From NCBI RefSeq assembly GCF_016863095.1, contig NZ_BOOF01000025.1, positions 122,468-186,467 on the forward strand: DNA of 64,000 nucleotides. Direction: 5' to 3'. The notes beneath the pieces were generated by a model that searched no databases, was not told the DNA's origin, and was given only the letters and a program-made list of their open reading frames with translations. The DNA comes from Microbispora siamensis. GTDB lineage: Bacteria; Actinomycetota; Actinomycetes; Streptosporangiales; Streptosporangiaceae. Below are positions 34,711 through 43,723 of the stretch, piece by piece. The translations under genes were made by a program, and so were the position numbers. How positions within the stretch are numbered: the first letter of the stretch is position 1; every line of letters begins with the position of its first letter.

Positions 34711-36030
34711 CTACTTCTTCTTCTTCTTCTTCTTCGCGACCTTGTGCGTGGGAGCGTGATGGCCGGGGTGAGGCCGCCGGGCGGGGTGCAGGGGCGCTTC
34801 GCGGGCGAGGCGGCCGGGACCCTGGGCGCTCGCGGGCGGGGACGGCGGCTGCGCGGGCGCGTGCAGTTGCTGGGCGAGCCAGGGCAGGGCCTGGGGAAGC
34901 TCCCTGTTCCAGGTGGCGAAGTTGTGGCCCCCGCTCGGCAGGATCAGCGAGGACGCCCGCATGGGCGGCTTCACGGCCGCCAGGAACTGCTCGGTCGCCT
35001 GGTAGTTCGACTCGCCCTGACGGCTGCTGGTCACCAGCACCGACACCGGAGGGGCCGGCAGGTTGGCCAGCCGCCACATCAGGTCGTTCTCGTCCTGGAG
35101 CCGCCGGTTTCCGCCGAACAGGTCGCCCGTCGTCATGTCCATGAGAGCGTGGAAGTACCCGGACAGGGACACCGCGGCCGAGAACGCCTCGGGGTGCCGC
35201 ATGGTCAGCTTGAGCGCGCAGTAGCCCCCCGTCGATCCGCCGAGAATGCCCCAGTTCGCGGCTTCGGTGCCGACCCGGAACGCCGCGGCCATCGCGTGCG
35301 GGACGTCCGAGGTGAAGTACGTCTCGACCTGCGGGCCGCCCGGCACGTCCACGCACTCGGTGTCCCTGGGCGGTGCGACGGTGGGGCGCATGAGGACCAG
35401 GACGGTCGGGCCGATCTCGTGGGCGAGGATCGAGGTCGCCGTGAGCGTGGGCAGGTCGAGCCGGGTGACCAGGTTCTCCGCGTCGCCCGGATAGCCGGTC
35501 AGCCCGAGAATCACGGGGAAGCGCCGCCCGGCGTACTTCTTGTCGAAATACTGCGGCGGCAGGTACACGTACGCCGGTGAGCTCAGCCCGGTCCTGGCCC
35601 CGGTGATCGTCACCTGCTCCAGACGCCCCGCGGGCACGCCGGCCTTAGGCTTGGTGACCTCGACCGGCCTGCTGCCGAGCATCCGGACGAGGCCCGCTCC
35701 GCCGGCCGCCGTACCGGCCATCCCCGCCGTACCCGCCGTGATCGGCGGCGCGCCGGCCGCGTTCGTGCCCAGCAGGTCTCCCCACGAGCCGAAGAACCCG
35801 AAGTACGCGTTGATCACGACGGCCACCGCGAGCAGCAGCAGGGTCTGGTCCGCGACCAGCACGCCCACCCGCGCGGCGATCGAGCGCCAGGACGGCCCGC
35901 TCAGCCGGGGCCACAGCCAGACCGTCGCGACCAGCCCGCCGAGGGCGAGCACGACGAACAGGACCTGCACTTTTGTCGCTGTCAGTTCCAACCCCGGCCT
36001 CTTCCTGCGTCCCCCGTGGCGTCGGCCCAT
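34711..36030 (-). CDS. Membrane-anchored esterase with poly-lysine tail
   Basis: An alpha/beta hydrolase of about 439 residues, antigen 85/esterase-D-like. It has a basic N-terminus (GRRHGGRRKRPGLEL) and two membrane helices (TKVQVLFVVLALGGLVATVW, LLLLAVAVVINAYFGFFG). A catalytic domain of about 260 residues follows, with the nucleophile motif GGSTGGYCALK, an acid region near VSVLVTSSRQGE and the final His in LPSGGHNFATW. The C-terminus is a proline/His-rich stretch ending in KVAKKKKKKK, encoded by a run of TTC triplets on the + strand. ATG 36030 or 36102 could be used, neither with a strong Shine-Dalgarno. It is divergent from the lysyl-PG synthase. The substrate could be a cell-envelope ester. 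Confidence 0.82.
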   Translation of the reverse strand: MGRRHGGRRKRPGLELTATKVQVLFVVLALGGLVATVWLWPRLSGPSWRSIAARVGVLVADQTLLLLAVAVVINAYFGFFGSWGDLLGTNAAGAPPITAGTAGMAGTAAGGAGLVRMLGSRPVEVTKPKAGVPAGRLEQVTITGARTGLSSPAYVYLPPQYFDKKYAGRRFPVILGLTGYPGDAENLVTRLDLPTLTATSILAHEIGPTVLVLMRPTVAPPRDTECVDVPGGPQVETYFTSDVPHAMAAAFRVGTEAANWGILGGSTGGYCALKLTMRHPEAFSAAVSLSGYFHALMDMTTGDLFGGNRRLQDENDLMWRLANLPAPPVSVLVTSSRQGESNYQATEQFLAAVKPPMRASSLILPSGGHNFATWNRELPQALPWLAQQLHAPAQPPSPPASAQGPGRLAREAPLHPARRPHPGHHAPTHKVAKKKKKKK

Positions 36031-36117
36031 GTAAAAGTACTCGACAGACGTAAGGCCGCGGTTAAGGATAGGAATCTTGGCCCCCGAAGTGGATTTCACC
36101 ATTTAAGGTCTGCTTCC

Positions 36118-38010
36118 GTGAGCCGTCGGACAGACACCTCCCGGAGGGGAATAGCGCGTCCATGGATTCCGGCAGCGGCAGCGTATTCCGCCCTGCTGAT
36201 CGGGATTCTGGACATCGTCAAAGGCGTGTTCCCGCGTTTCCGGGAAAGCCGGATCAGCGAGATCGCGAGCGTCCTGCCGGGTAGCGTCACCTCGCTCGCC
36301 CTGTCGGCGTCGCTGGTGGTGGGAATCCTGCTGATCATGCTGGCCCACGCTCTCAGGAGGCGCAAGGTCCGGGCCTGGCGTGCCGTCGTGGTGCTGCTGC
36401 CGGTGGGCACCGCGCTGGAGGGGCTGCGCTGGCGGCACCCGATCGCCGCGTCGGTGTCGCTAATCCTGTTCGTGGTGCTGCTGGTCAACAAGCGGGAGTT
36501 CTACGCCCTGTCCGACCCGCGCTCGCGCTGGCGGGCGCTGTGGAACCTGCTGGCGCTCGGCGCGTTCGACGTGGTGCTCGGCTGGATCATCGTCGACTCG
36601 CACCCGAGGACCGTCGTCGGCGACCCGGGCTTCGGCGACCGGATGCAGCACGTCCTGCTCGGCCTGGTCGGCCTGGACGGCCCGGTGGAGTACACCTCCG
36701 ACCGGGTCGCCGACCTGGTGTCCTTCTCGCTCGCCGGGCTCGGCGTGCTCACCGCCGTGACCACGATCTACCTCGCCCTGCGGCCGGAACGACCGGCCGC
36801 CGCGCTCACCGAGGACGACGAGGAGCGCCTGCGCGGGTTGCTCGACCGGTACGGCCGGCAGGACTCGCTCGGATACTTCGCGCTCCGGCGGGACAAGAGC
36901 GTGATCTTCTCGCCCAGCGGCAAAGCCGCCGTGGCCTACCGTGTCGTGGCCGGGGTGATGCTGGCCAGCGGCGACCCGATCGGCGACCCCGAGGCGTGGC
37001 CCGGCGCGATCAGGCGCTTCCTGGAGGAGGCCAGGCGGCACGCGTGGGTCCCGGCCGTCATCGGGTGCAGCGAGACCGCCGGCGAGGTGTGGACCAGGGA
37101 GGGCGACCTGGACGCCCTGGAGATCGGCGACGAGGCCGTCGTCGAGGTGGCCGGGTTCACGCTGGAGGGCCGTGCCATGCGCAACGTGCGCCAGATGGTC
37201 AAGCGGGTGGAGCGGCTCGGCTACACCTGCCAGGTGCGGCGGGCCGGCGACCTCAGCGAGGCGGAGCGCGAGCGCATCCGCACCGCGGCCGACCACTGGC
37301 GCGGCACCGAGACCGAGCGCGGTTTCTCCATGGCGCTCGGCCGGTTCGGCGACCCCGCCGACGCCGACTGCCTCGTGGTGACGGCGCACCGGGCGGCGGC
37401 GCCGCAGGGTGACGACCAGTCGGGCGGGGACATCCGGGCCGTCCTGCACTTCGTGCCCTGGGGGCGCGACGGCATCTCGCTCGACCTCATGCGCCGGGAC
37501 CGGGAGGCCGATCCGGGGCTGAACGAACTGCTGATCGTCCGGGCGCTGCAGGCGGCGCCGGACTTCGGCGTGACCAGGGTGTCGCTGAACTTCGCGATGT
37601 TCCGCTCCGCGCTGGCGCGGGGGGAGCGGCTGGGCGCGGGGCCCGTGCTGCGGGCCTGGCGCGGCATCCTCGTCTTCCTGTCCCGCTGGTTCCAGATCGA
37701 GTCGTTGTACCGCTTCAACGCCAAGTTCAGGCCGTTGTGGGAGCCGCGGTTCCTGGTCTACCCGAACACCCGCGACCTGCCGCGCATCGGCGTCTCCGCG
37801 CTCCAGGCGGAGGCGTTCCTCACGCTGCCCAGCCCGTCGGACTGGGGCAGGCTACTGCGCCGGCGGCTCAGGAAGCCGGTAAAGGTGTTCGGGCCGGCCG
37901 GTGGTTCCGTACCTGAGCCCGACGGTCAGCCGACCGTCGGCGGCGAGGTCGGACAGGTAACGCTGGGCGGTGGCCCGGGACAGCCCGAGCCGGGCGGCGA
38001 GGTCCGCTGA
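36118..38010 (+). CDS. Lysylphosphatidylglycerol synthase-type (MprF) membrane protein
   Basis: A protein of about 630 residues: an N-terminal set of six or more helices (IPAAAAYSALLIGILDIVKG, LALSASLVVGILLIMLAHAL, LILFVVLLVNK) and a C-terminal aminoacyl-PG synthase domain (DUF2156). Motifs are YFALRRDKSVIFSPSGKAAV, GDPIGDPEAWPGAIRRFLEE, TLEGRAMRNVRQMVKRVERL and SLNFAMFRSALARGERLGAG with FQIESLYRFNAKFRPLWEPR. It transfers lysine or another amino acid from tRNA to phosphatidylglycerol, making the surface less negative. The natural end is near LLRRRLRKP (37880). The last 50 or so codons are a Gly/Pro-rich tail antisense to the response regulator gene, an overlap of 159 bases. GTG start. Confidence 0.88.
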   Translation: MSRRTDTSRRGIARPWIPAAAAYSALLIGILDIVKGVFPRFRESRISEIASVLPGSVTSLALSASLVVGILLIMLAHALRRRKVRAWRAVVVLLPVGTALEGLRWRHPIAASVSLILFVVLLVNKREFYALSDPRSRWRALWNLLALGAFDVVLGWIIVDSHPRTVVGDPGFGDRMQHVLLGLVGLDGPVEYTSDRVADLVSFSLAGLGVLTAVTTIYLALRPERPAAALTEDDEERLRGLLDRYGRQDSLGYFALRRDKSVIFSPSGKAAVAYRVVAGVMLASGDPIGDPEAWPGAIRRFLEEARRHAWVPAVIGCSETAGEVWTREGDLDALEIGDEAVVEVAGFTLEGRAMRNVRQMVKRVERLGYTCQVRRAGDLSEAERERIRTAADHWRGTETERGFSMALGRFGDPADADCLVVTAHRAAAPQGDDQSGGDIRAVLHFVPWGRDGISLDLMRRDREADPGLNELLIVRALQAAPDFGVTRVSLNFAMFRSALARGERLGAGPVLRAWRGILVFLSRWFQIESLYRFNAKFRPLWEPRFLVYPNTRDLPRIGVSALQAEAFLTLPSPSDWGRLLRRRLRKPVKVFGPAGGSVPEPDGQPTVGGEVGQVTLGGGPGQPEPGGEVR

Positions 38011-38526
38011 GGTCACCGGTCCTCCGGCGGCGCGCAGGGCGTCGATGACGAGCTGCGCGGTGTGGCTCGACCGGCCCTTCCTGACCGCGGCGTCGACCCG
38101 GTCGCCCTCGTGCAGCATCCGGACCGCGCGGTCGATCTCGGCCTGGCTCAGCGACGCGGCGCCGCCCAGCCGCCGGTGGAACCGCTCGTACGCGCGGAGC
38201 CGCTCGGCGAGGTCACCCTCGGTGAAGGGCTTCACCAGGTAGTTGACCACCCCACGGCCCAGCGCTTCGCGGACGACCCCCGCCTCGGCGGCGGCGGTGA
38301 GCATGATCACATGCCCGCCGAGGTCCGGGACGATCGAGGTGCCTGGCGCGTCCGGAAGGTACTGGTCGAGCAGCACGAGGTGGGGTCGCAGCCGCCCGGC
38401 GAGCGCGACGGCCTCGGCGGCGGTGTGGGCGATGCCCGCCACCTCGAACCCCGGCACCCGCCCGACATAGCGCGCGTGGAGGTTGGCGACGCGGAAGTCG
38501 TCGTCGACGACGAGAACCCGGATCAC
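37852..38526 (-). CDS. CitB/DcuR-type response regulator
   Basis: A 224-residue regulator. The receiver (1-115) has VLVVDDDFRVANLHARYV, phospho-Asp in LVLLDQYLPDAPG and Lys in NYLVKPFTEGDL. The C-terminal winged helix is of the CitB/DpiA type (SADLAARLGLSRATAQRYL, SDLAADGRLTVGLRYGTTGR, EHLYRLPEPPAQ). Such regulators pair with Cache-domain kinases and control uptake or catabolism of organic acids. Its GTG start overlaps the kinase stop by 4 bases. Its 3' end overlaps the convergent lysyl-PG synthase gene by 159 bases. Confidence 0.92.
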   Translation of the reverse strand: MIRVLVVDDDFRVANLHARYVGRVPGFEVAGIAHTAAEAVALAGRLRPHLVLLDQYLPDAPGTSIVPDLGGHVIMLTAAAEAGVVREALGRGVVNYLVKPFTEGDLAERLRAYERFHRRLGGAASLSQAEIDRAVRMLHEGDRVDAAVRKGRSSHTAQLVIDALRAAGGPVTSADLAARLGLSRATAQRYLSDLAADGRLTVGLRYGTTGRPEHLYRLPEPPAQ

Positions 38527-40190
38527 GGCGCCCCCACGCACCCGGTGGACGGGGCTCCGGACAGGTGACGCGCGGGCTCGACCGCGCCGGGGATCCGCGC
38601 GACGAAGACCGCCCCGCAGTCGGCGCCGGAGGGCCTGGTCAGGGCGAGGTCGCCGCCGTGCCTGCGGGCGACGCGCCGGGCGAGCGCGAGTCCGACGCCG
38701 TGCGGGCGGGCGTCGTCGGCGCTGGTGGTGAAGTCCTGGTCGAACAGCCGGTCGCAGGCCTGTGGCGGGACGCCGTCGCCGCTGTCGACGACGACGAGGT
38801 GCAGGATGCCGGCTTCGGCCAGCAGCGACACCTCGACCCAGGCGGGCCTGCGGGCGCCGGAGCGCGCCGCGCTGATCGCGTTGTCCACCAGGTTGCCCAG
38901 GACCGTGACCATGTCGAGCGGGCAGGTGAGCGGACCGGGCAGGAACGAGTCCTGGCTGAGCCGCAGGTCGACCGCGCACTCGGAGGCCACCGCCGTCTTC
39001 GCGGCCAGCAGCCCGCGGACGTACGGGTCGCGCAGCCGCCCGCCGTCGCCGTACTCCGTCGCGAGGGGATCGTCGGCGAGCTCGCGGAGGTAGGCCGCGG
39101 CCTCGTCGCGATGCCCCAGGCTGAGCAGGCCGGACAACGTGTGCAGCCGGTTGGTGTACTCGTGGGCCTGCGCGCGCAGCGCGTCCGACAGCGCGCGCAC
39201 CACGTCGAGCTCGCGGGTCATCTCGTCCAGGTCGGTGCGGTCCCGCAGCGTGACCACGTGGCCGAGGTCGTGCTGCCCGCGCCGCACCGGCCCGGCCGTG
39301 GCGACCAGCATCCTGTCCTCGGTGGCGAGGAGCACCCCGCGGACCGTGCGGCGCTCGGCCAGGAGCGTGCGCACGCCGGCCGGCAGGCCCGCGTCGCCGA
39401 CCGCGGTGCCCGGATCCGGCATGCCGCCGAGGAGCCGCGCAGCGGCGTCGTTGCAGATCGTGATCCGCCCGGCCGCGTCCACCGCCAGCACGCCCTCGTC
39501 GATGCCGTGCAGTACGGCTTCGCGCTCCCGCAGCAGGTCGGCGAGATCGGAGGGCTCCAGCCCCAGCGTCTGCCGCTTGAGGCGGCGCGCGAGGCCGGCG
39601 GAGGCGGCCAGGCCGAGCAGCAGCGCGAGACCGGTGAACCCGGCCGCGCCCCGCAGCAGGTCGCCGACCCTCCTGGACACCTCGCCGGCCGCGATCCCCA
39701 CGCTGACCTGGCCGGCCACCCGTCCGGCGCCGTCCAGCACGGGCACCTTGCCACGCGCCGACAGGCCGAGCGTGCCGCGCTCGAAGGTGACGACGTCCCG
39801 GCCGGCGAGCGCCTCCGGCTCGGTGCTCACCCGGTGCCCGATCCTCGCGGGGTCCGGGTGGGAGTACCTGATGCCCTGGTCGTCGGCCACCACCACGAAC
39901 AGCACTCCGGTGCGGCGGCGTACCTCCTCGGCCCGCCGCTGCACCTGCGGGCCGGGGGAGTGGGCGGCCACCGCGCGTATCACGACGTCGTCGGCGGCGA
40001 CGGCGCGCGCCACGGCGAGCGCGCGCTGCTCGTACTGGCGCTCGAGCTCCGCGTGCAGCAGGTACGCCACCAGCGCGAAGCCGAGACCGATGATCAGCAG
40101 GAGGACCGCGACCTGCACGAGCAGCGCTTGGGTCGCGAAACGGGGGTGCGGACGCGGCCTAGGAGGGTCGGCCCAGGGCATGCCCAGCAC
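38523..40190 (-). CDS. CitA/DcuS-type sensor histidine kinase
   Basis: Membrane kinase of 555 residues. Helix one is LLVQVAVLLLIIGLGFALVA, an extracytoplasmic sCache_3-like ligand domain spans about 45-175 (GVLFVVVADDQGIRYSHPD, DVVTFERGTLGLSARGKVPV), and helix two is FTGLALLLGLAASAGLARRL. A PAS domain at about 220-320 (EAVLHGIDEGVLAVDAAGRI) precedes a SpoB-type phosphoacceptor (LRAQAHEYTNRLHTLSGLLS). The HATPase has VLGNLVDNAI and VVVDSGDGVPP. It senses a small molecule outside the cell. It is divergent from an SsuABC/THI5-type importer, its likely target. Confidence 0.92.
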   Translation of the reverse strand: MLGMPWADPPRPRPHPRFATQALLVQVAVLLLIIGLGFALVAYLLHAELERQYEQRALAVARAVAADDVVIRAVAAHSPGPQVQRRAEEVRRRTGVLFVVVADDQGIRYSHPDPARIGHRVSTEPEALAGRDVVTFERGTLGLSARGKVPVLDGAGRVAGQVSVGIAAGEVSRRVGDLLRGAAGFTGLALLLGLAASAGLARRLKRQTLGLEPSDLADLLREREAVLHGIDEGVLAVDAAGRITICNDAAARLLGGMPDPGTAVGDAGLPAGVRTLLAERRTVRGVLLATEDRMLVATAGPVRRGQHDLGHVVTLRDRTDLDEMTRELDVVRALSDALRAQAHEYTNRLHTLSGLLSLGHRDEAAAYLRELADDPLATEYGDGGRLRDPYVRGLLAAKTAVASECAVDLRLSQDSFLPGPLTCPLDMVTVLGNLVDNAISAARSGARRPAWVEVSLLAEAGILHLVVVDSGDGVPPQACDRLFDQDFTTSADDARPHGVGLALARRVARRHGGDLALTRPSGADCGAVFVARIPGAVEPARHLSGAPSTGCVGAP

Positions 40191-40349
40191 GATACCCGCC
40201 GGGTCTCGTCACACAAGGGTGAGCAGAAAGCGCAGAACGCGAAGTATGCGCATTACCCGAACAAGTGGCACAAGCCTGGTCGGCCTCTTCACCCCGGCCT
40301 ACGGTCCCGGAGAGCTTTCGCACAACGGTTTTCCTGAAGGGGTGAACTC

Positions 40350-41162
40350 GTGGCCGAATCACCACCCGCGATCGAGTTGCGGGGTGTGACGAAACGTTTC
40401 CGTTCTCGCGACGGCGCGGCCCACACCGCGACCCGCGACATGTCCTTCACCGTACGCCAAGGGGAGTTCGTCAGCGTGGTCGGGCCGACGGGATGCGGCA
40501 AGTCCACCAGCCTGTCGATGATCTCCGGGCTGGCCCAGGCCGGCGAGGGCGAGGTCCTGGTCCACGGTCGCCCGGTGACCGGCATACCCGACCGGCTCGG
40601 GTACATGTTCCAGCAGGACGCCGTGCTCCCGTGGCGTACGGTCCTCGACAACGTCGCCGCGGGCCCGCGGTACCGGGGCGCGCCCAAGCGGGCCGCGCGT
40701 GAGCAGGCCGCGGACTGGGTCGCGCGGGTCGGGCTCGCGGGCTTCGAGCGGTACTACCCGCACCAGCTCTCCGGGGGCATGCGCAAGCGGGTCGCGCTCG
40801 CCCAGACGCTGATCAACGAGCCGTCGATCCTGCTGATGGACGAGCCGTTCGGCGCGCTCGACGTGCAGACCCGGGAGCACATGCAGGACCTGCTGCTCGA
40901 ACTGTGGTCCGGCACCGGCGCGGCGGTCGTCTTCGTCACCCACGACCTGACCGAGGCCATCGCCCTCGCCGACACCGTGGTCGTCATGACGGCGGCGCCC
41001 GCGACGGTCAAGGACGTCGTCCGCGTCGACCTCGCCCGGCCGCGCCGGGTGGAGGAGATCCGGCTGGAGGACGCCTTCCTCGGCGTCTACCGGCGGGTCT
41101 GGGACTCGCTGCGCGAAGAGGTCGAGATCACCCGGGCGAGAGGAGCCCGCCGTGCCGCCTGA
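40350..41162 (+). CDS. ABC transporter ATPase, nitrate/sulfonate/taurine type
   Basis: A 270-residue ATPase of the SsuB/TauB family. Walker A is GPTGCGKSTS, the Q-loop MFQQDAVLPWRTVLDNV, the signature LSGGMRKRVALAQTLI, Walker B ILLMDEPFGALD, and the His switch VFVTHDLTEAIAL. GTG start after GAAGGGGTGAACTC. It overlaps the permease start by 11 bases. It is the first gene of an importer operon divergent from the CitA-type kinase. Confidence 0.94.
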   Translation: MAESPPAIELRGVTKRFRSRDGAAHTATRDMSFTVRQGEFVSVVGPTGCGKSTSLSMISGLAQAGEGEVLVHGRPVTGIPDRLGYMFQQDAVLPWRTVLDNVAAGPRYRGAPKRAAREQAADWVARVGLAGFERYYPHQLSGGMRKRVALAQTLINEPSILLMDEPFGALDVQTREHMQDLLLELWSGTGAAVVFVTHDLTEAIALADTVVVMTAAPATVKDVVRVDLARPRRVEEIRLEDAFLGVYRRVWDSLREEVEITRARGARRAA

Positions 41163-42024
41163 GACCGTGGCCGCCGCCCCGCCCCCGGTCGAGGACGCGC
41201 AGGCGTCCGCCCCCGCCCGCCGCCGCCGGTTCCCGGCGCCGAAGATCACGGTCACCCGGGTCCTGCTCGTGGTGCTGTGGCTGGGCAGCTGGGAGGCCGC
41301 CACGGCCGGCTGGCTCGACCCGTTCTACTACTCCCGGCCCAGCGCGATCTGGGGCCGGCTCGTCGACTGGTTCACCAAGGGAACGGCGTTCGGTTCGATC
41401 TGGGAGCAGATCGGGGTCACGCTGGAGGAGGCCGTCCTCGGATTCGCGGCCGGATCGCTCGCCGGGATCGTGCTGGGCGTGCTCCTCGGCCGGGGCCGGT
41501 TCATCGCCGAGGTGTGCGCCCCGTTCATCAAGGCCGCGAACGCGATCCCGCGCATCGTCCTCGCCTCGCTGTTCGTGATCTGGTTCGGCCTGGGCATGTC
41601 GTCCAAGGTCGCCACGGCCGTCGTGCTGGTGTTCTTCGCGGTGTTCTTCAACGCCTTCCAGGGCGCCCGCGAGGTGGACAGGACGCTGGTCGACAACGCC
41701 CGCATCCTCGGCGCGAAGCCCCGGCAGATCCTCACCTCGATCGTGCTGCCGAGCGCCACGTCGTGGATCCTCGCGAGCCTGCACGTCGCCTTCGGCTTCG
41801 CGCTGATCGGAGCGATCGTCGGCGAGTACACCGGCGCGGACAAGGGCCTCGGCCTGCTGATCAACCACGCCCAGGGCACGTTCGACGCCGCGGGCATCTA
41901 CGCCGGGATGATCATCATCACGGTCGTCGCCCTGCTCGCCGAGTGGCTGCTCACCCTCCTCGAACGCCGGCTGCTCGCCTGGCGCCCCCCGTCGTCCTCC
42001 GCCGCCGCCGACGCGCAGATCTGA
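41152..42024 (+). CDS. ABC transporter permease (SsuC/TauC family)
   Basis: A 290-residue inner-membrane permease with about six helices. It carries the BPD transporter EAA-type loop: VDNARILGAKPRQILTSIVL, followed by PSATSWILASLHVAFGFALI. The N-terminus is a proline- and arginine-rich cytoplasmic leader (PAPKITVTRVLLVVLWLGSW). GTG start. It lies between the ATPase and the substrate-binding lipoprotein. Confidence 0.93.
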   Translation: MPPETVAAAPPPVEDAQASAPARRRRFPAPKITVTRVLLVVLWLGSWEAATAGWLDPFYYSRPSAIWGRLVDWFTKGTAFGSIWEQIGVTLEEAVLGFAAGSLAGIVLGVLLGRGRFIAEVCAPFIKAANAIPRIVLASLFVIWFGLGMSSKVATAVVLVFFAVFFNAFQGAREVDRTLVDNARILGAKPRQILTSIVLPSATSWILASLHVAFGFALIGAIVGEYTGADKGLGLLINHAQGTFDAAGIYAGMIIITVVALLAEWLLTLLERRLLAWRPPSSSAAADAQI

Positions 42025-42036
42025 TCGGAGCCCCCC

Positions 42037-43077
42037 ATGAACGCGTTGCCCCGCCTCGTCACCGTCACCGCCACCGGCCTCGCACTGGCGCTCTGTCTCA
42101 CCGGCTGCCGCGACTCGCGCGCCGGCGCGGGGCAGCCGGGCGGAACGCCGACCGTGAAGATCATGGTCGGCGGCATCGACAAGGTCATCTATCTGCCCGC
42201 CAAGCTCACCGAGCAGCTCGGATACTTCAAGGCCGAGGGACTCGACGTCCAACTGCTGTCGGAACCGTCCGGCGCCCAGGCCGAGAACGTGCTCGTGGCG
42301 GGCGACGTGCAGGGCGTCGTCGGGTTCTACGACCACACCATCGACCTGCAGACCAAGGGCAAGTGCATCCAGAGCGTGGTCCAGTTCGCCGATGTGCCCG
42401 GCGAGGTCGAACTGGTGGCCGCGGGCAAGGCCGGTGAGATCACCTCGCCCGCCGACTTCAAGGGCAGGCGCCTGGGCATCACCAGCCCGGGCTCCTCGAC
42501 GGACTTCCTGACCCAGGCCCTGGCCGTACGGAACGGGGTTCGGGTCGAGGACTTCACCCGGGTGAAGGCCGGAGCCGGCCCCACCTTCATCTCCGCCCTG
42601 GACAACGGCGGCATCGACGGCGGCATGACCACCGACCCCACGGCGGCCCGGCTGACCACCACGGGCAAGGCCAAGGTGATCGTCGACATGCGGACGGAGG
42701 AGGGGACGAAGGCCGCCCTGGGCGGCCTCTACCCGGCCAGCTCGCTCTACATGGACTGCGCCTGGGTCAAGGCGAACAAGCCCGTCGTACGGAAGCTGGC
42801 CGGCGCCTTCGTCAAGACGCTGCGGTTCATCAACGAGCACTCGGCCGAGGAGATCGCGGCGAAGATGCCCGCCGAGTACGCCGGGGACGACCCGAAGCTG
42901 TACGTCAAGGCCATCGGCGACACCAAGACCATCTTCACGAAGGACGGGGTCATGCCCGCCGACGGCGCCAGGAACGTGCTGGAGGTCCTCGGCTCCTTCT
43001 CGCCCAACGTGAAGGGCAGGAAGGACACGATCGACCTCGGCGCCACCTACACCACGGAGTTCGTCAGCGGCGGGTGA
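42037..43077 (+). CDS. SsuA/THI5-like substrate-binding lipoprotein
   Basis: A 346-residue exported binding protein. The lipobox signal is TGLALALCLTGC. The fold is NMT1/THI5-like: TVKIMVGGIDKVIYLPAKLT, EQLGYFKAEGLDVQLLSEPS and KGRRLGITSPGSSTDFLTQA. Ligands of this group are sulfonates, nitrate, thiamine precursors or similar small molecules. It ends the operon. The divergent CitA/CitB pair suggests induction by an external ligand. Confidence 0.9.
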   Translation: MNALPRLVTVTATGLALALCLTGCRDSRAGAGQPGGTPTVKIMVGGIDKVIYLPAKLTEQLGYFKAEGLDVQLLSEPSGAQAENVLVAGDVQGVVGFYDHTIDLQTKGKCIQSVVQFADVPGEVELVAAGKAGEITSPADFKGRRLGITSPGSSTDFLTQALAVRNGVRVEDFTRVKAGAGPTFISALDNGGIDGGMTTDPTAARLTTTGKAKVIVDMRTEEGTKAALGGLYPASSLYMDCAWVKANKPVVRKLAGAFVKTLRFINEHSAEEIAAKMPAEYAGDDPKLYVKAIGDTKTIFTKDGVMPADGARNVLEVLGSFSPNVKGRKDTIDLGATYTTEFVSGG

Positions 43078-43111
43078 ACGCCGGCTTCCCCGGCCTCTCG
43101 GCCTTCCCGGC

Positions 43112-43723
43112 CTACGCGCAGACGCCGGGGAGGTCGCAGAGCTTGGCGGCCATCGTCCGGGCGTCCTTGATCAGCGGGCGGAACTGGGAGACCGGAAGGC
43201 TCTTGGTCACCAGGCCGGTCCTGACGTAGACCGCCACCGCGCTCCCCTTGCGGACGATGACGGAGCGGGAGCTGTTCTCGAAGAAGAAGCCGCCGATCCG
43301 GAGGGCCTCGTCACCGGCATCGGCGCTCTTCCACCTGTACACGTGACGGTTCGGGCCCCGGCCTCCCGTGCCGCACGCGGCCAGGTCGGCGCGTACGGAC
43401 TTCATCGCCGCCTTCGCCGCCTGCTCCGACGGGTAGAGCACGACCTGCTCGCTCCGGTAGACGGTCTCGGCCACGTAGGTGAACGTACGGCTCGCGCTGC
43501 GGCCGTCGCGGGCGGTCCTGCGGTCGCAGGGGTTCACCTCAAGGGGCTTGCGCAGGCTGTCGGTGAGCTTCATGTGCTCCCACGGCCTGTGCGGGCCGTC
43601 CACCTTGGCCTCGTCCAGCAGGAAGCCCTTGGGGAGCGTGGCCGGAGCCGCCGCCATCGCCTGACCCGCCCCGACGACCGTCACCGCCGCGGCCGCCGCC
43701 AGAGAAACCAGAACCTTACGCAT
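43112..43723 (-). CDS. Secreted protein, PknH-like extracellular type, unknown function
   Basis: A 203-residue exported protein. The signal peptide reads RKVLVSLAAAAAVTVVGAGQ with cleavage near AMA. The mature part has four cysteines (NPCDRRT, LAACGTGG, LCDLPGVC), fitting two disulfides, and motifs VYRSEQVVLYPSEQAAKAAM and SADAGDEALRIGGFFFENSS. It resembles actinobacterial sensor-like extracellular domains (PknH C-terminal type), but I cannot be certain. It converges with the importer operon. Confidence 0.65.
   Translation of the reverse strand: MRKVLVSLAAAAAVTVVGAGQAMAAAPATLPKGFLLDEAKVDGPHRPWEHMKLTDSLRKPLEVNPCDRRTARDGRSASRTFTYVAETVYRSEQVVLYPSEQAAKAAMKSVRADLAACGTGGRGPNRHVYRWKSADAGDEALRIGGFFFENSSRSVIVRKGSAVAVYVRTGLVTKSLPVSQFRPLIKDARTMAAKLCDLPGVCA

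Noticed and set aside
40191..40349. Possible TPP riboswitch before the THI5/SsuA-like importer
   Set aside because: The conserved CTGAGA and ACCTGA core elements are not present.
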